Assembly: GCA_907164885.2 (NCBI GenBank)
Contig: OU015501.1
Coordinates: 21,788,631 to 21,852,630 of the forward strand
Origin: Dolomedes plantarius
Lineage: Eukaryota; Arthropoda; Arachnida; Araneae; Dolomedidae
DNA: 64,000 bases
Direction: 5' to 3'
The position numbers were made by a program, and so were the translations under genes. The notes under the pieces were generated by a model. That model had not been told where the DNA came from, made no database searches, and saw nothing but the letters and a program-made list of their open reading frames with translations. Shown here one piece after another: positions 12,709 through 27,200 of this stretch. The first letter of the stretch is position 1, and the number at the start of each line of letters is the position of its first letter.

Positions 12709-15700
12709 TTTTTAAGAGAGCTTTAGACGTTCTAATAAAACATTTTGGAAAAAAATTGCTTGAATACTTAAGTGATACTTTACTATATTCCAAATACCTA
12801 ATATATATATTTTTTAATTTCTAAATGCTTCATGCCGTTAGATGAACTATTCGTGGTATTTAAAATGACCAACCAAATTAAATCTTCATAAATAACAGTT
12901 CTCTTGAGTTTGTTTAAACGGGACGCCGTATGCTACCAACTGAAACATGAAGGTCAAGAGCGGATGCGACATTGCGGTTTGGACTCCTAAAGACTGAAGA
13001 AAATTTATGGTTGTTACTTCATTCCAGTGGATGCTATCCTTTTGTCGCAGCGTGGGGCAGAGAAGCAGAAAAGAAAACTCTCCCCTCCGTAAAAAATTGT
13101 TCCAGTGAAACCAAACCTCCTTTACGAAAATGGACCCTCTGGTCCGATTTTAACGACCTCCTTAAGGGAAACATGATGCGTCGTTAGTATCACTTGCCCA
13201 CCCCCCATAAAAAAAGCCATACAGCCGTTTTAAACTGACCCTTCTGTTAATGAGGGCTGTCAATCAAGAGAATAGGTTGGGACATCCTGCCCTCTGGGTG
13301 GTATCGGACAAAATCATTAATAAACTTCAGAGTGGCAAGTAATGGTATGTCCCTGATCATCGTGGTCAGCCGAGTCCTTGGTAAGTACAAAAACTACATT
13401 TGAAGTAGAATCTGACGTTGTACTTCATTTGAAGTAGAATCCTTATCACGTGTTTACATGTCAGATCTCATGGTATGTTCCATCACGAGTGTATACAGAT
13501 GTTAATAATAACTAGGGGAACTGGCACCAAAGAGTCAAAAGGGGAATTTGACGTTCAATTTTTATTGGACTGGGACTATGGATGACTAATGGAAATAGAA
13601 TTAAAACTCTGAATTTGTTTGGAAGAAAGACACTTACTGGGGAATGGGGTATGGATCCCAAATAACTAATAAAAATCAACTAAATTTTAATTTTGATTTA
13701 TTTTGTTGTTTGTTCAAGGAATTCAAACGTGTTATCCATTTGGCTTTTCATAGACTGGAATATCAGTATGGATGCATTTCCCTATTTCAGGTATTTCTAA
13801 TAATTCGAATAAGCATTTCAATTCTCAAAAGCATTGCAGTTTTAATTATATAAAATAAAACAATTTAATAAAAAAATTGTTTAAAAAAGGCACTTCAAAG
13901 CAGTCTATTATACATCCTTCAAATTCCAATACACTTAGTTTCAATCATATCTATAAATGGACTATGATGTTGAATTTCAACCAAATTTATCAATTAGATC
14001 TATAACTAATAATGGTATTTTCAAAATATAAGATTTTTTTTTCTTTTGCAACAAAGTTTTAGCATCTTGCTGATGGTTTTGATGGATAAAACTGTGGAGA
14101 TGTGGTTATTTGTTGGTCGTTTCAAACTAAAAGTTTGAAGTGATTTGCTGACAGTTAAGCAATATTATTTCTTTATTATTACGATTTCCTTGAAATAATT
14201 TTCAGCTATGCTTTATATAGAAAATATCGAGTCGATATCTAAAGTTAATTTTGTTATATTTTCATTCCTAACGAAGAGAATAAGACTATTATAGATTATT
14301 TTATAGGCTTGGATATAGTACAGAAAAATATTAATTTGACATTAAACAATCTAAAAACTGAAGATTAACACACAAGATGATATCTACTATGTAGATACAT
14401 AACTAATACAGCACTATATGTATTATATGTGTTAACAACGTGTATTTTAAGAATTCCCTAAAATATGAAAAGCTGAAAAAATATCCGCTTAAAAGAAGTA
14501 TTTAGCTGAAAGTTCTATGAAAAGTCGTTTGTATCCCTTGAAAAAACTTCTAAAATTCGAAGGTAATTTCTATAATTACTTCATTTTCTCCTACACTGGA
14601 GTCTGACGCACGTTTCATAGCGTTACAAAATATTGCGTAATGGGTGCGTAGCATCTAGCAAGTAATTAGTTTAAAGTTTCAATAAGCATTAAACCTAAGA
14701 TTATTTCTTACTACCTGGAAAAACCAGATATCACTTTTTAGTACTCCTTAAACGAATTTAGGGTCAGGTAGGAGAGTATTGAGGGAAGTGAGCTGACTTA
14801 TGAATGAAAACTCGGGAGTGATAAATTTAATCAGGGGCCCGACTTAGCCTATTGGGACGGCCCCGGTGCAAAAAACTTCTCTGGGGGCCCCCCCGCTGCT
14901 TCACTAACTTCAGATAATGAAGACTTAAATACTTAATACTAAACTTTCTATTCGATTTGGGGGCCCCCCTCTGATGTGGGGGCCAGGGCAACTGCCCCGT
15001 ATGCCCCTGCCTTAGTCAGGCTCTGATTATTATTCATCATACCGGGGAGTTGGGGGAAGAAGGGGAATATAACAACGACTGTCAGATCATTCCTTGTAGA
15101 CTATAACTCTTGTGTCATGAGCTTACCCAAAGGTTTGAGTTTGCTGAAAATTCATGCGGGGAATTTTTTCGCTCTCCCTGGAGAGCTGAGAGGAGTTTCT
15201 AAATGTTAAGGTTATTATGGGCTTCCAAATGTTAAGCATTTTATGATTTAAAGCAGGGATTCCCAACGGGGTCCAGATGGAAGCTTAAAAAGAGTCTATT
15301 CCAGGTGTCTATTGGGGGTCTATGATAAATTTTTCTGTTTTAAAATTTAATTTAATATTTTAAGAATGTAATTATTAGATAATAATATCCGTTTTAATAT
15401 GTATAAATACAGATTTGCGTAGGGCGGAGTGATCCACGCATCTAAAGTCGAATGTCATGACGCTTTTGTATATGACTCGAATGCCGCCGTCGACTTTTAG
15501 GGTAGGTGGGGGCAAAGGTTTTGCAGTTTTGAGTTTTTGTTTTTTTACGGGCCTCTATTAGATCCTATCGCCCCTAAAAGTCACTTGTATTGTAGTTGGG
15601 TATCTCCTCTACCTTCTATAAAATAATGATTTTTTTCCCGAAAGGTTTAGGCGCCGAATTTTTAATTTTACCAAAGCACCTGTTTGCGAACCGGATGTAC

Positions 15701-18188
15701 GGTAAAGCCCCCAATCGGTGGGGGCTTTACCATACCTTTACCCCCCAATCGGTGGGGTTAAGGTTTGCACTGCAAACCTGTATTTGAGTTAATCCAAAAC
15801 TTAAGGTAGGATTTGAAAGGTTATTTACCACCCTAACATGCGAAAATAAGCATAAAATAGTTCGTGAGTTTGAGTGATGCTCAAAATTACTCAAAAGTTG
15901 CAAAAAATTACATTAAAAAGGACGAAAATAAGCTTATCTCATTTTCTCTGCAAGAGGAGATCGTAACTCCAACAGCTTTCACAAGGAAACTGACTGGAAG
16001 TATACGAATGCTCTGTCTACTCGATTCCCCCCAAAACTCTTCCCGGTCATTTTCAAATGTACGTGCGAACCTTTGCCCCCACCTACCCTATTTGTGTACC
16101 AGCACTAGGCAGAACTTGGCAAATCCACTGGACCTTAACCCTTTAAGGGGCGCCGTTTGCACAGTGCAAACGCCTAAAACTAGACTTTTTTCCCACTTGC
16201 ATTCAATGTATTCCAGTTAAATGAGCAGAAAACTGCTTAGTACCGCCCTCTTTTATCAGGTAAAAAAAGTAAAAACATTTCGCAACCTTTAATTGGAAAA
16301 TTTTTCAATATTCTAAAGGTTAAAAAAAAATCGGGAAAAAATCTGCACCGCGCAAACACGGGAGGTTTTTGCCCCTGAAAGGGTTAAACAGCACATGGGA
16401 CCAACCGATGCAACCAATCAGAGGCAGTTTTGTTTTTCTCTTGGCGATGTTGTGCAATTAAAATCTGTGTTTCTGAAATCTTGTTTATAATTGTGAAATT
16501 AAAAATGAAAATTGTACAAAAATAATAAAACATGAACCTAATGAACCGCCTTTTCTAATTTTTTTGTTCATATTCTTAGTCAAGTTGTTATCTTTAAGTG
16601 TTTTATGTGCAATTATTAGTATTATATTTATGCTGTATGCTGTATATTATAGAGAAAAATGAGATGTTGTCGATGAAGAAAATCATTCTTTAAGGGGTCG
16701 ATGTAGGAAAAAGGTTGGGAACCCCTGATTTAAAGCATTAAATAAAAGAACCAAACTTATACATGATTCCTCGGAAAAGCTTTTCCCTGTTTAATGAAGG
16801 TCTTGTTTGGACTGAGTAAATGAAATTTCTTAACTATTTTTATTAGAGAATTGGAAGAATAAAGCAGAATATTGCAAGGATTTTAGCTGAATGAAGTTGA
16901 AATTTTGTTTAAAAATGCTGTTGATATTTTCGATATATCTTGTACAAAATTTCCCATATTGGGGTATTATTTCCCCCTGTTGCGTGGCTTTTAAATAAGC
17001 TGTACATTTTCATGACGTCGTACTTAGTTTTAAAACTGCTAAACCCATAGGCTTTCCTGATTTTCAAGAGTTTTAATGAAAATTTATTGTAATTAATAAT
17101 GAATAATTTGACAGGTAAGATCAACCGGGAATTACTTTAGCTTTAATTATTTATTAAGTTTATAAGAAGGTATAAAAAAACGTAATGCTTCTAATTTTTT
17201 TTCTTAAAAAACTAATGTCACTAATGAGACCAGGATCTACATTCCCAAGTATTACCGTATACTGCCAATGATCAGCTTTACAAAGGAATTTTTTAAGATA
17301 TACGTGCGCCTTTGAAATGACATTTTTGTTCAAAATTTCAATTCTTTTCATTCTTGAAAAAATCCCAATTCTTTACCTTTATGATATTTTTGTGTATCGA
17401 TTTATCGTACATAGAAGCCGAAAGACAGTAATTTTAATTTGTGACAGTCATAAAAGAATTGCGAGTGATAATTGTTTCTAGATTTCTTTTCGAAATGAAT
17501 CTTTTCTTTATCTGTATATATAAAACAGTTCCGTAACTGACTGTCTGACTGACTGACAAACAACGCACAGACCAAACCGCTGGACCTAAAGAGCTGAAAT
17601 TTTGCATGGCGATTCTTCTTATGGTGTAGGGGTGCACTAAAAAAGATTTTTGAAAAGTTATTCTTAGATTTTTTAAAATTAAATTTTTAAGCTGTTTTAG
17701 TAACTTTTTTTAAGTTTGCATTTAAAATAATAATTTGAGGGTTATAAAATTTATATCACGAGAAAGATCATAAAAATTCCTTTAAAATGAAATCTTTTTT
17801 GAATCTTTACCTCCATTTTCTGATTTTTGGTGAATTTTAAAAATTAATTTTTAGAATTAAATTTATTAAATGCTGATCACGTGATATCCTTTTCTGGTAC
17901 TTTAAATAATTTTATCGTCACGTGATAACAACGAAATAGACAAAAAAAAAATAATTTTTTTTCTTGCTAATGCAGCAACACGATTGGACATAAAAAAAAA
18001 AAAAAATATTAAAATACAGTAAAAGATATGTTCCTCAAACTGTACTATATTCTTTACTATGTCATATTAGATATAATTTGAATATTTTCTTCTACATTAT
18101 TTTGTCTTTAAAAATTTTCCTTGTGATTTTTTTATAAATATATATAATTTTTTTTACATGAATTGTATACATTGATCATCGTATTTAT

Positions 18189-18249
<61 letters not shown>

Positions 18250-19198
18250 GTATTAATTACATACATTGACCATTGTATTTAATTTGAATGTACTCCGTAG
18301 CGAAGTGCGGGTTTTCAGCTAGTTTATCTATATACTTATTACCGAATTTTTTTTTTTTAAAGGTAAACCTGGATATTCACTGAAAATTCGTAGAATATAT
18401 ACAAATGTTAAATAATGTATAATAATATTTTACAAACAGTAAATTTAACAGTAAATTTTTTATGCATTACTGCAAGTTTTTAGCTTATGTCATTTGTAGA
18501 CGGATATTATAAAATGCAAACTGAGAAGCAAAACTCAAATTTAAAAAAAATCTTCACCAAAGACATACATGCTATATCTAAATTTTTATATTTTATTGAT
18601 TGATGTGTTGATTTTTATTGGTTTTTTTTTACTATTAAATCTCGATATCTAGTATGAAAAAATATTTTGTGGGAAATATTTTGCATTTGTGTATTTTTGT
18701 GACGGAATATAAGAAAATTACAGAATGTAGAGAAATATTTTACTTATTAAAGCATTTGAATTCTTCGTCATAGCAAATGACGAGATGTAAAAGGCTATTA
18801 CAAGTAATAAACAATGTCATTTCAGAGACATCCTGCCTTTTCACGCTGTAATTAAACCTTTTTTCTATGGCTCACATAAAAGCACACAAATCATTTCTTA
18901 CCATGAGACAATTCGAATCTTCCCGGCAGTTGTCTTCCGTCCGTATGACGTGGCTGAACTAGAAGGGAAGAAATGAAAAATTTCAGAGTCATTGTAAAAT
19001 GCTTATTAGTATAAAGCAGAAGTGTAGGGCAAACCATTGTGAATGTATAAGAAAACAACTTTTTAATATAACATATCTTTCACTAGACTCGAAATCTTAT
19101 TTAAAAATTTATTTCTTGTGGTAATATACATTCAGCTAAAGCTATTTCACTTTAGAAACGAAAGGAATCCATCAGAAATGTGAATATTTTCTGAATAT

Positions 19199-19260
<62 letters not shown>

Positions 19261-19383
19261 CAGTATCGGCACCGCTGATGAAGAGATACTGTCAAAAACC
19301 TATTTTTCACTTATCTTTTCATGTTTTTAGTTCCTGGCTGCAGTAGTTTTGAGCATATACTGGTTTTTCACTTTCAATTTTGT

Positions 19384-19442
<59 letters not shown>

Positions 19443-21195
19443 GTGTGTGTGTGTGTGTGTGTGTTTGTTTGTTTGTTTATTTATTTATTAATACATAATA
19501 GGACAGAAGTTATGATTTAACCTAAAAAAAATTAACTTCACTTAAGGCACTTTCAATGTAGTAAACATTTTCATAAAATGATGTTTGCCCATAAGCTAGA
19601 ATATTGTATATTTTTGAAAATTAAATCATTACTAGTTGGTACCCGTCAAAACATGACGGCTAGATAGTAAATAAATGTACTAATGCACAAATTATACTCA
19701 ACACATCATTGCCAAATGTTGAAAATCATAATAATGCGCAGAAACGAATTAATATGTTTAAGCGGCCTCGTGCTTAGTGAGTATCTAATGCCAGACTTAA
19801 AAATGTCTCCGAACATGCGCAGAAAGCAATTTTTTTTAATTGTAAATTATCGCTAACTAAACAGCGTGAAAAAAGCAATTTCCAACAGGTTTAATCTTAT
19901 ATTTCACAAACATAATTATCATAAAAATAAAAATGGCAGAGACAGATCTAGAGAGACTCCTCGGAATGAAAGTGTATGTCATTAAATCTTGTCACTGAGC
20001 ATGCGCAGAAACAGTGAGTTTCTAAAGACAGATTTAAACATGTCACTGAGCATGCGCAGAAATGAATTTTTAACTGTAAATTATCGCTTATTAATAGAAA
20101 TTGCGGTTACAAAAACCAAATTTGACAAATCTACAGATTACAATCTTTCGTTTAAGACCAAAATGAAGTAAATTGATGCAGTAGTTTTCTCTCACGGACT
20201 GCCCAAAAAGTCGGCTTAGCAACTTAAATATATAGATATAAAGTATAATTCTGCAAACGACTCTCGAGGATGGTTTCAAGAAATATATAATCTTATCATT
20301 GACTAATACCTTGACTGTAGTTAAAACATAGCCCCTTATCGTGCTGAAGAAAATTTAATATTTCAGGACTAGCAAATATCTCAAACTTCCAGTCGGAATT
20401 AAACACATACACGTTTTTTAGTATCAGATATATGTTAACATTTACTCTTATATACAATGAAAACATAGTAGAGTCTCCATATAACGCACTTCCATTTAAC
20501 AAAATTTTTTGCATATGGTGGGCTCTGAACGTAGTTTATATGCGGTTCAATCACTATACTATGAATAACAATTTTATATAACAAAATACTTTTCCTAATG
20601 AGGAAAATTTTAGTTTTCTTATAACTTCTTTTGTGTTTAAAAGTTTTGCTTTAGAGTTTTTAATTGTTTGAAAGATTGATAAATGCAAATCAATTCATGC
20701 ATATTATAATAGTCCATGATATTTATATAATAGTTTTAAAATAAGAGACAGTATGTGATAAACTCTTGGGATGAAAGGGGTTAGAACTTCTTGATCTGCA
20801 TCTTTCTAACAGCTGTATCTTTATAACATTTTTTGCCTATTAAGGCATTAGGGCTTTTCCTTTAAAATGTTTTGTAGTACTTTTTCTGTAAGTAAATATA
20901 ATTGCTCGTTGAGGTATACAAATGTCTTATCTATTAAGTTGTTACTGTGCGCAAAGTCTTATCGAGTTCTAATAGAAATTATTAAACTGTGCTTCTGTGC
21001 TGATATGTTGTAAATAAGAACTGCAATTAATTTACTATTTTATATCTCAAATAAATATGGCTTGCTTCGAGTCTGAAAAATAACCTCTATGCCACTTTTG
21101 CTCAGTCTTTTGCCAAACTGATGGGATATCACTTCCAAGAAGTTTTATGTGCGCACAAACACGCGCGCGTGCAGTCATATATCATGACTTATATC

Positions 21196-21260
<65 letters not shown>

Positions 21261-24200
21261 TATATAAAATCTTTCCAATTCTTCTAGAATGAGTGTTTTT
21301 CTCTGCTATTTAATTATGTTACATCGTGATTATACCAATACACACACATTCTGGAAAACGTTGAGTAAATATTATTAATGGAAACAGTATATTAAGAGGT
21401 TTGAAAATAGATTCAAGCAAAATGCTGGTCTGCCTCAGCTTTCAGTCCCTGAGCTTCTTCTTTTTTTTTTTAACTACTGCCATTATACTTATTATTTTTA
21501 TCAGATCAACGAAGACAAAAAAATAAATAAATAAATAAATAAATAAATAAAAGGGAACCTTGCCAATGCGCACGTAAGGGAAAACTGCACTGACGAAAGT
21601 GATGTCCTAGAGAAACTTAAAATCTTATCTTTGCGTTACTTACTTATCTGAATAAGCACCCACTTTTGGGAAAGGGATCCTATTAATATCCCATTATGGT
21701 ACTCCTGTTTTAGCTGAAGACATTTTTAGCCTCCTTATCCAAACATATGATTTGCCATCGAATGAAAGATCAGAAGCATTCTTCTTGCGGTATCGGTTCG
21801 AACATGGCTGGGGAAAGGCGCATTATTAACCTCCCGACCTCTTATCTTCCCATCTTACTTCTCCTTTTCGGAGAATCCCACGCTGGGGATAACAAACAGA
21901 TGGTTTTCAGGGGAGGAGACAAGGTTCACCTCCCGTTTCGCCGACATTGAAATGTCCTTCCCCTCTCGTGGGAAAAATCCCCAAAAAGAGAAAAAGGACC
22001 ACCCCCCGTTTCGCCGACACAACAATGCCTTTCTCCTTCTCGTTGACAAATGTTTATTTACAAACTACACTACTCACCTGGGGCTGTTCGCTCCAGGCGC
22101 ACGAATCATGCGGGTGCAAAATTAGAAAGGGTGAAATAAAAATTTGCGAAAACTTTTCTATAAAAAATTCGATTTGTCAGATTTTCTATGAAATATACAA
22201 AAAATAAATGAAATATTTTTAGATAAATAAAACAAAGCTTTTAAATACATTAGTATGCACTTGACTAAAATCATAACTTTGATTTAGAAAATATTCATTA
22301 TAAATTTAACATTTTATAGACCTATAAAAATGCATGATGATTGCTAAGAATGTTTGAAATCACTACTATAGACATTTACTATGCGTATCGTAAGTTGATT
22401 TTACAGCAAAAAAGTTACATGCATACGGGGAAATCCCACGAGCGTAAGTTTACATTGGCGCAGAATCGAGGCAATATTCGGGATTTTTTTAAAAAGCAAG
22501 CGTAGTATTTAGAGTTTCCTATTCCCTTTATTTTGTGCAGTGTAAGGATTTGAATTCTGGAATGAATGTGTTATATAATTTTAAAACTTATTGAGTGCAC
22601 TGGAGATTGTAATTTTATTGTTCCGTTTAATTGACTTTGTAAAATTTAAGGCTATTTTACTAAATTACTTATATACTTTTATCAAGAATCTTTTGAAGTG
22701 TGCTTGTGGATTCAGCGACGTAAAATTTTAAAAGTAAATGGTTTGTTTATAAATTATTATGTTAATTGAGGTTGCAACATACAAAATATTTTAGTTTTAT
22801 AACGTAAGAAAATAAAATCGTTTTTAAAATTTCTAAAAGTAATAAATAAAAAATTATCAACATTAAACGAGATATTTATATATATTCTGTTAATTAAATT
22901 CTGTTAATAAATACCATATATTTATATATGTATTGTAGGTTAGAGATGCAAAAAAAACTATGTGGGGCTCAGTTTAGAAAACGAAGAATAGAAATGTAAG
23001 AAGCCGAAAAGGAAGTTTTAATGAAAGTTGCTAAAATATGAACATTTTTTAAAACGGGTCGATTCAAATAATGCACTCGTTGAATTTTAGTGGAAACAAA
23101 TCGCAAGCTCAAGGCAATAATTCTCCAGACAAACAGATACAGACATTAGGAAAATTTCTGCGCCCTGAAACAATTCAAACAGAAAAGTGAAATTCTTCAC
23201 AACACATTGATATAGAAATAGACTCGTCTGACAAAGAAAAATTTTCAGAACAATTATTTTGATAATTGTGCAAAGTAAAATACTCGAACCTATTAATACC
23301 GTCTCGAAAATGCTGCAAGGTACTCATGAAGATATAGAGAAATCCGCTGAGATGCTTTCATCACTCCTAACCAATTCCAGAACTTATGGAATAATTGGGA
23401 GTTTGTTAAAAAAACGATACCCTTGAGTTATCAGCTGTATGGAATATTAAACCTTGTTTTCCCCCAAAAAGATGAGTCTTGTGAAAAAATTATTTGCTTA
23501 ATTACAAGTAGATGAACTCAGTGAAGACAGTGAACGATATTTCAAAGTCGAAGTGTTTTATAAAGTAATGGATTTAATAATTAATCAATTTACTATTAGA
23601 TCTGAATCCTTTTCGACAGTTATGTACACTTTTTTAAAGTTTATCACTTGCATATCTCGCCTCGTCACTTGATAAAAGTATTCTGGAAGGATCAGAATTG
23701 TTACAATCGGCATATCTTTCCATATTCACCTAATTTTGGACCTCACTTGCTTCGATTTAAATGTGCTTTTATATTCAATTAAAACAAATTACTTTAATAC
23801 GCGAATTGCTGAACTACTTTTAATCACACCACAGACTCAAGTAGCTTCTTTGACATAATTACAGCTTGCCTGATATTTCACTTTACCGGTGACGATGACG
23901 ACAGCAGAAAAGAAGGTTTTTCAACGCTTGAAATTAATCAAAACATTTTAGAAGTATCATGCCACAACCCGTCTAAACTCATTGACCACTATATAAATCT
24001 GAAAAACAATAACTTTCCAACTTGGATCTTGAGAATTGATTGATCGATTTGCAAACGAAAAAAGGGGAAAACGACAATTTAAGTTTTTTTTTTCTTTGAT
24101 GTGGAAACTAAACATGTATAAGTGCTTTGACATATCAGTTAATAAAATATGTAGTAAATATAGTAGGTACTCCGTACTTAAAGAATAATAATTTGTTTTA

Positions 24201-27200
24201 TTATTATAGTAATATTTATTAAATTGAATATCTTAATGTTGAAATGTCTTTAATTTCAATTTAAGTGTTAGTAGTAAGATTTTTAAATCGAAATAAGAGG
24301 ATCAGATAGAAACAAATTCGCCAGAACTCTTCCGAGAAACAAGGGGGCGCACTGATTGTACTGGCTCCAGAGCGCTTAATATGTAGTTACACCACTGCTA
24401 TGCATACTCATAAAGAAGAAATCTAGATGTCTTAAGGGATGGTGGACTTTCAAATTACCAAAAATCGAACAAAAATTGGAATTTTTTGGGGTGTATTAAT
24501 ATTTTAAAAATATGTAAATATTGGAATAAAAATGCATTTAAATATATAATGAAAAGTAAAATGAAACCTTGGTGGTTTTAGAAAAGTAAATATTAAGGTA
24601 GGGGAAAAAATATCTTTTAAAGGGCTTTTTATCAAAATGAGTCATTTCCAGATTTGCAAGTCTTTGAAATGCTCATTGAGTCACAATTTTTGACGAAATC
24701 GAATATTCCTTAGTTTCTAATATAGACTAAATATGCTTTGGCTTACGTATAAGTATATAGTTACTTATATATTCTTGGAACTGGAACTGCCATTTCTGTG
24801 ACGGCTCTTTCTTTCAGTTTTGAAGATAAAGTTTTTTTTTTTTATTTCTTTAATAGCCGGTTCGTGTGTATGAAATCCGGAGGAACTCTTAAAAATATCT
24901 TTCTGTAAAACTATACGAGCTTTACATTTTGAATCCGAGGAGCACTTCCAGTAACTCAAATTTTCTCTTTTTCTTTCTATGCGGAAAAGGAAATTTTGGT
25001 ACTGCACTAAATTTCCGCCACGTTTTGATTTAATGAAAGAAATGTCGCTCATTTTATCTCAAAATCAATGATGTTCGACGCAAAACCCAAGAAATTAGAC
25101 GCAAACCAAAGAATTCGACGCAAAATCAAAAAATTCAAGTTTACCATGTGTTTGTGCACTTGTGCCTGCAATCTAGTTCCCAGAACTATTTCCTGCAATG
25201 TCGAACCCACCAACCCTCTTCGACTTGAAATCCCTAAATATCTCAAAAGGGAAGCTTGAACGGGAAAAAAGAGGGGGAAGGAAATTTTGTGTCGGCGAAA
25301 CGGGGTGGACACCGGAGAAAAGAAGTTTTATCAGCACCGAACCATCCGACGCAAAAAGAAAAAAGGAGGCTGAAAAAAGTCCCTCGACTGGAGACTTAGG
25401 TAATAGTGACACAAATTGGACGAGGAGTTTGGAAGCGTCTCAAAAATATATTGCAGTAAACCGAGCCCAGATTAGAGGTGGGTTTTTGCCCTGTCAGTGT
25501 GGTGGGGAAAAAACGCGTGCCTTGTATTTGTAGGAATGTTAGTCCTCTCTGTCCCTAGCTCATGTGTTTAAAATATGCATTTTGCATAGTAGAAGTTTAT
25601 TGTAATGCATTATATGCAATGCACTCATGGCTGTTTCTTTGTTTCATCGTCCTTATGTATGTTATATATATACAAGTAAATATACAATATATTTTATCCA
25701 AACTGGAGAACACTGAATGCAAATTTAGAAGATTTATATTTTGTTTAATCATGGTTGTATGTTTTTTTTAAGGTATGTTTTTTTTTAACCTGTTCTCATT
25801 TGAATAGGCATAGTTCATTCGATAAATTGCTACTTTTATTTTTAACCAGTTTTTAACGATAAATTCTGACAGAGGTGGATTTTTGCCCTGTCAGTGTAGT
25901 GGAGAAAAGACGCGTGCCTTGTGTTTGTAGGAATGTTTGACCTCTCTGGCTGTAGCGCATGTGTTTAAAATATGCATTTTGTATAGTAGAAGTTTTTTGC
26001 GATGCATTATATGCAATGCACTTATGGCTGTTTCTTTGTTTCATCGTCCTTATACATGATATATACACAAGTAAATATACAATATATTTTATCCAAACTG
26101 GAGAACACTGCCTGCAAAATTACAAGATTTATATTTTGTTTAATCATGGTTGTATGTATGTTTTTATTAACCTGTTCTCATTTGAATACACATAGTTCAT
26201 TCGATAAATTGCTACTTTTATTTTTAACCAGTTTTTAGCGATAAATTCTGACAGATATTTACAAATTGTTTTGAAAACGTGCAGTGCTAAGCTTCCTACT
26301 TTTCTTGAGACGCTCTGTCAGAGACACTTTACTATATCCAATGAATTTTTATCAAGAACTTGAGTTTTAATGAGACTGTTCTTTATTTGCTTATTTCTTA
26401 AAAGTTTCGTACTAGAAATGTTAAGAAAACACTCAAAACTTTTAAAGGATAACGTTTCAAAACTATATCATTTTCATAAAAATGCAAAGTGAAATTCATG
26501 GTAAAATTTACGCTGTTAGCATTTTTTAAATTTATTGTTGCCTTTTGCTGAATTTTAGAAGGATGACTGGCTTAATGAAGTCTTTAGACGAGAGTAGCAT
26601 ATTTTTGAAAAAATAGAAATATGGGAAATATAAGAAATTAAGTAAATTTATTGATCAGAATCCAGTAATTTTTTATTAAGTAATTTGTATAGTACGCAAT
26701 TTTAATAATTGCTGATCCTATGTCAAGTATAGATTTTATGGATATTTAGATTCTTAGCCTAAAATTTAATTGAATTGGTTTGACTGATGCAGAGTGTTTG
26801 TATTCTTTGAAAAATAAATTAGTTAACTAACAAATAAAGGAAAATGAAAAATAAAAAATAAATAAAAGTATTAAGGAATTCACTATCGTGTTTTTTATAG
26901 ATCTTATAAGTCGAGAGGGGCAAAACATATCTACACGTCATTTAAATATTAGAACGAAAAGACATTACAAATGATGCCCTTGATCAATAACTTAAAAAAT
27001 CCTAAATTATTAATGTATCTTGTATGAAGATACTCGCACCCCTAAGCAAGGAGTAGAATCTTAAATAAAGGCGGGGAAGCTTTGTTTCTTCCGAAATACA
27101 CATCGGCCTTTGAGTAATAAAAAGTTTTTAAGAGTCACGTACTAAAAAATTAAATTTTAAAGAAAGAGATAGACAAAAGTACTTGATAAAAATATTAAAG

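Larger units (their letters stand above)
15254..16727. mobile_element. hAT element with exact 8 bp TSD and nested insertion
   Basis: The ends are CAGGGATTCCCAACGGGG and GGTTGGGAACCCCTG. The TSD ATTTAAAG is exact at 15246-15253 and 16728-16735. It is 1474 bp. The interior contains a piggyBac-type MITE (16139-16383), a perfect hairpin (15701-15731) and a 22 bp inverted repeat pair. No transposase remains that I recognise. Confidence 0.8.

Noticed and set aside
20466..20640. Tigger-like terminus (AGTAGAGTCTCCATATAACGC)
   Set aside because: It resembles a Tigger end, but I found no matching inverse terminus nearby.
21930..22030. GTTTCGCCGACA repeats here and at 25285-25310
   Set aside because: Shared short GC-rich words suggest a common repeat remnant, but boundaries and type cannot be set.
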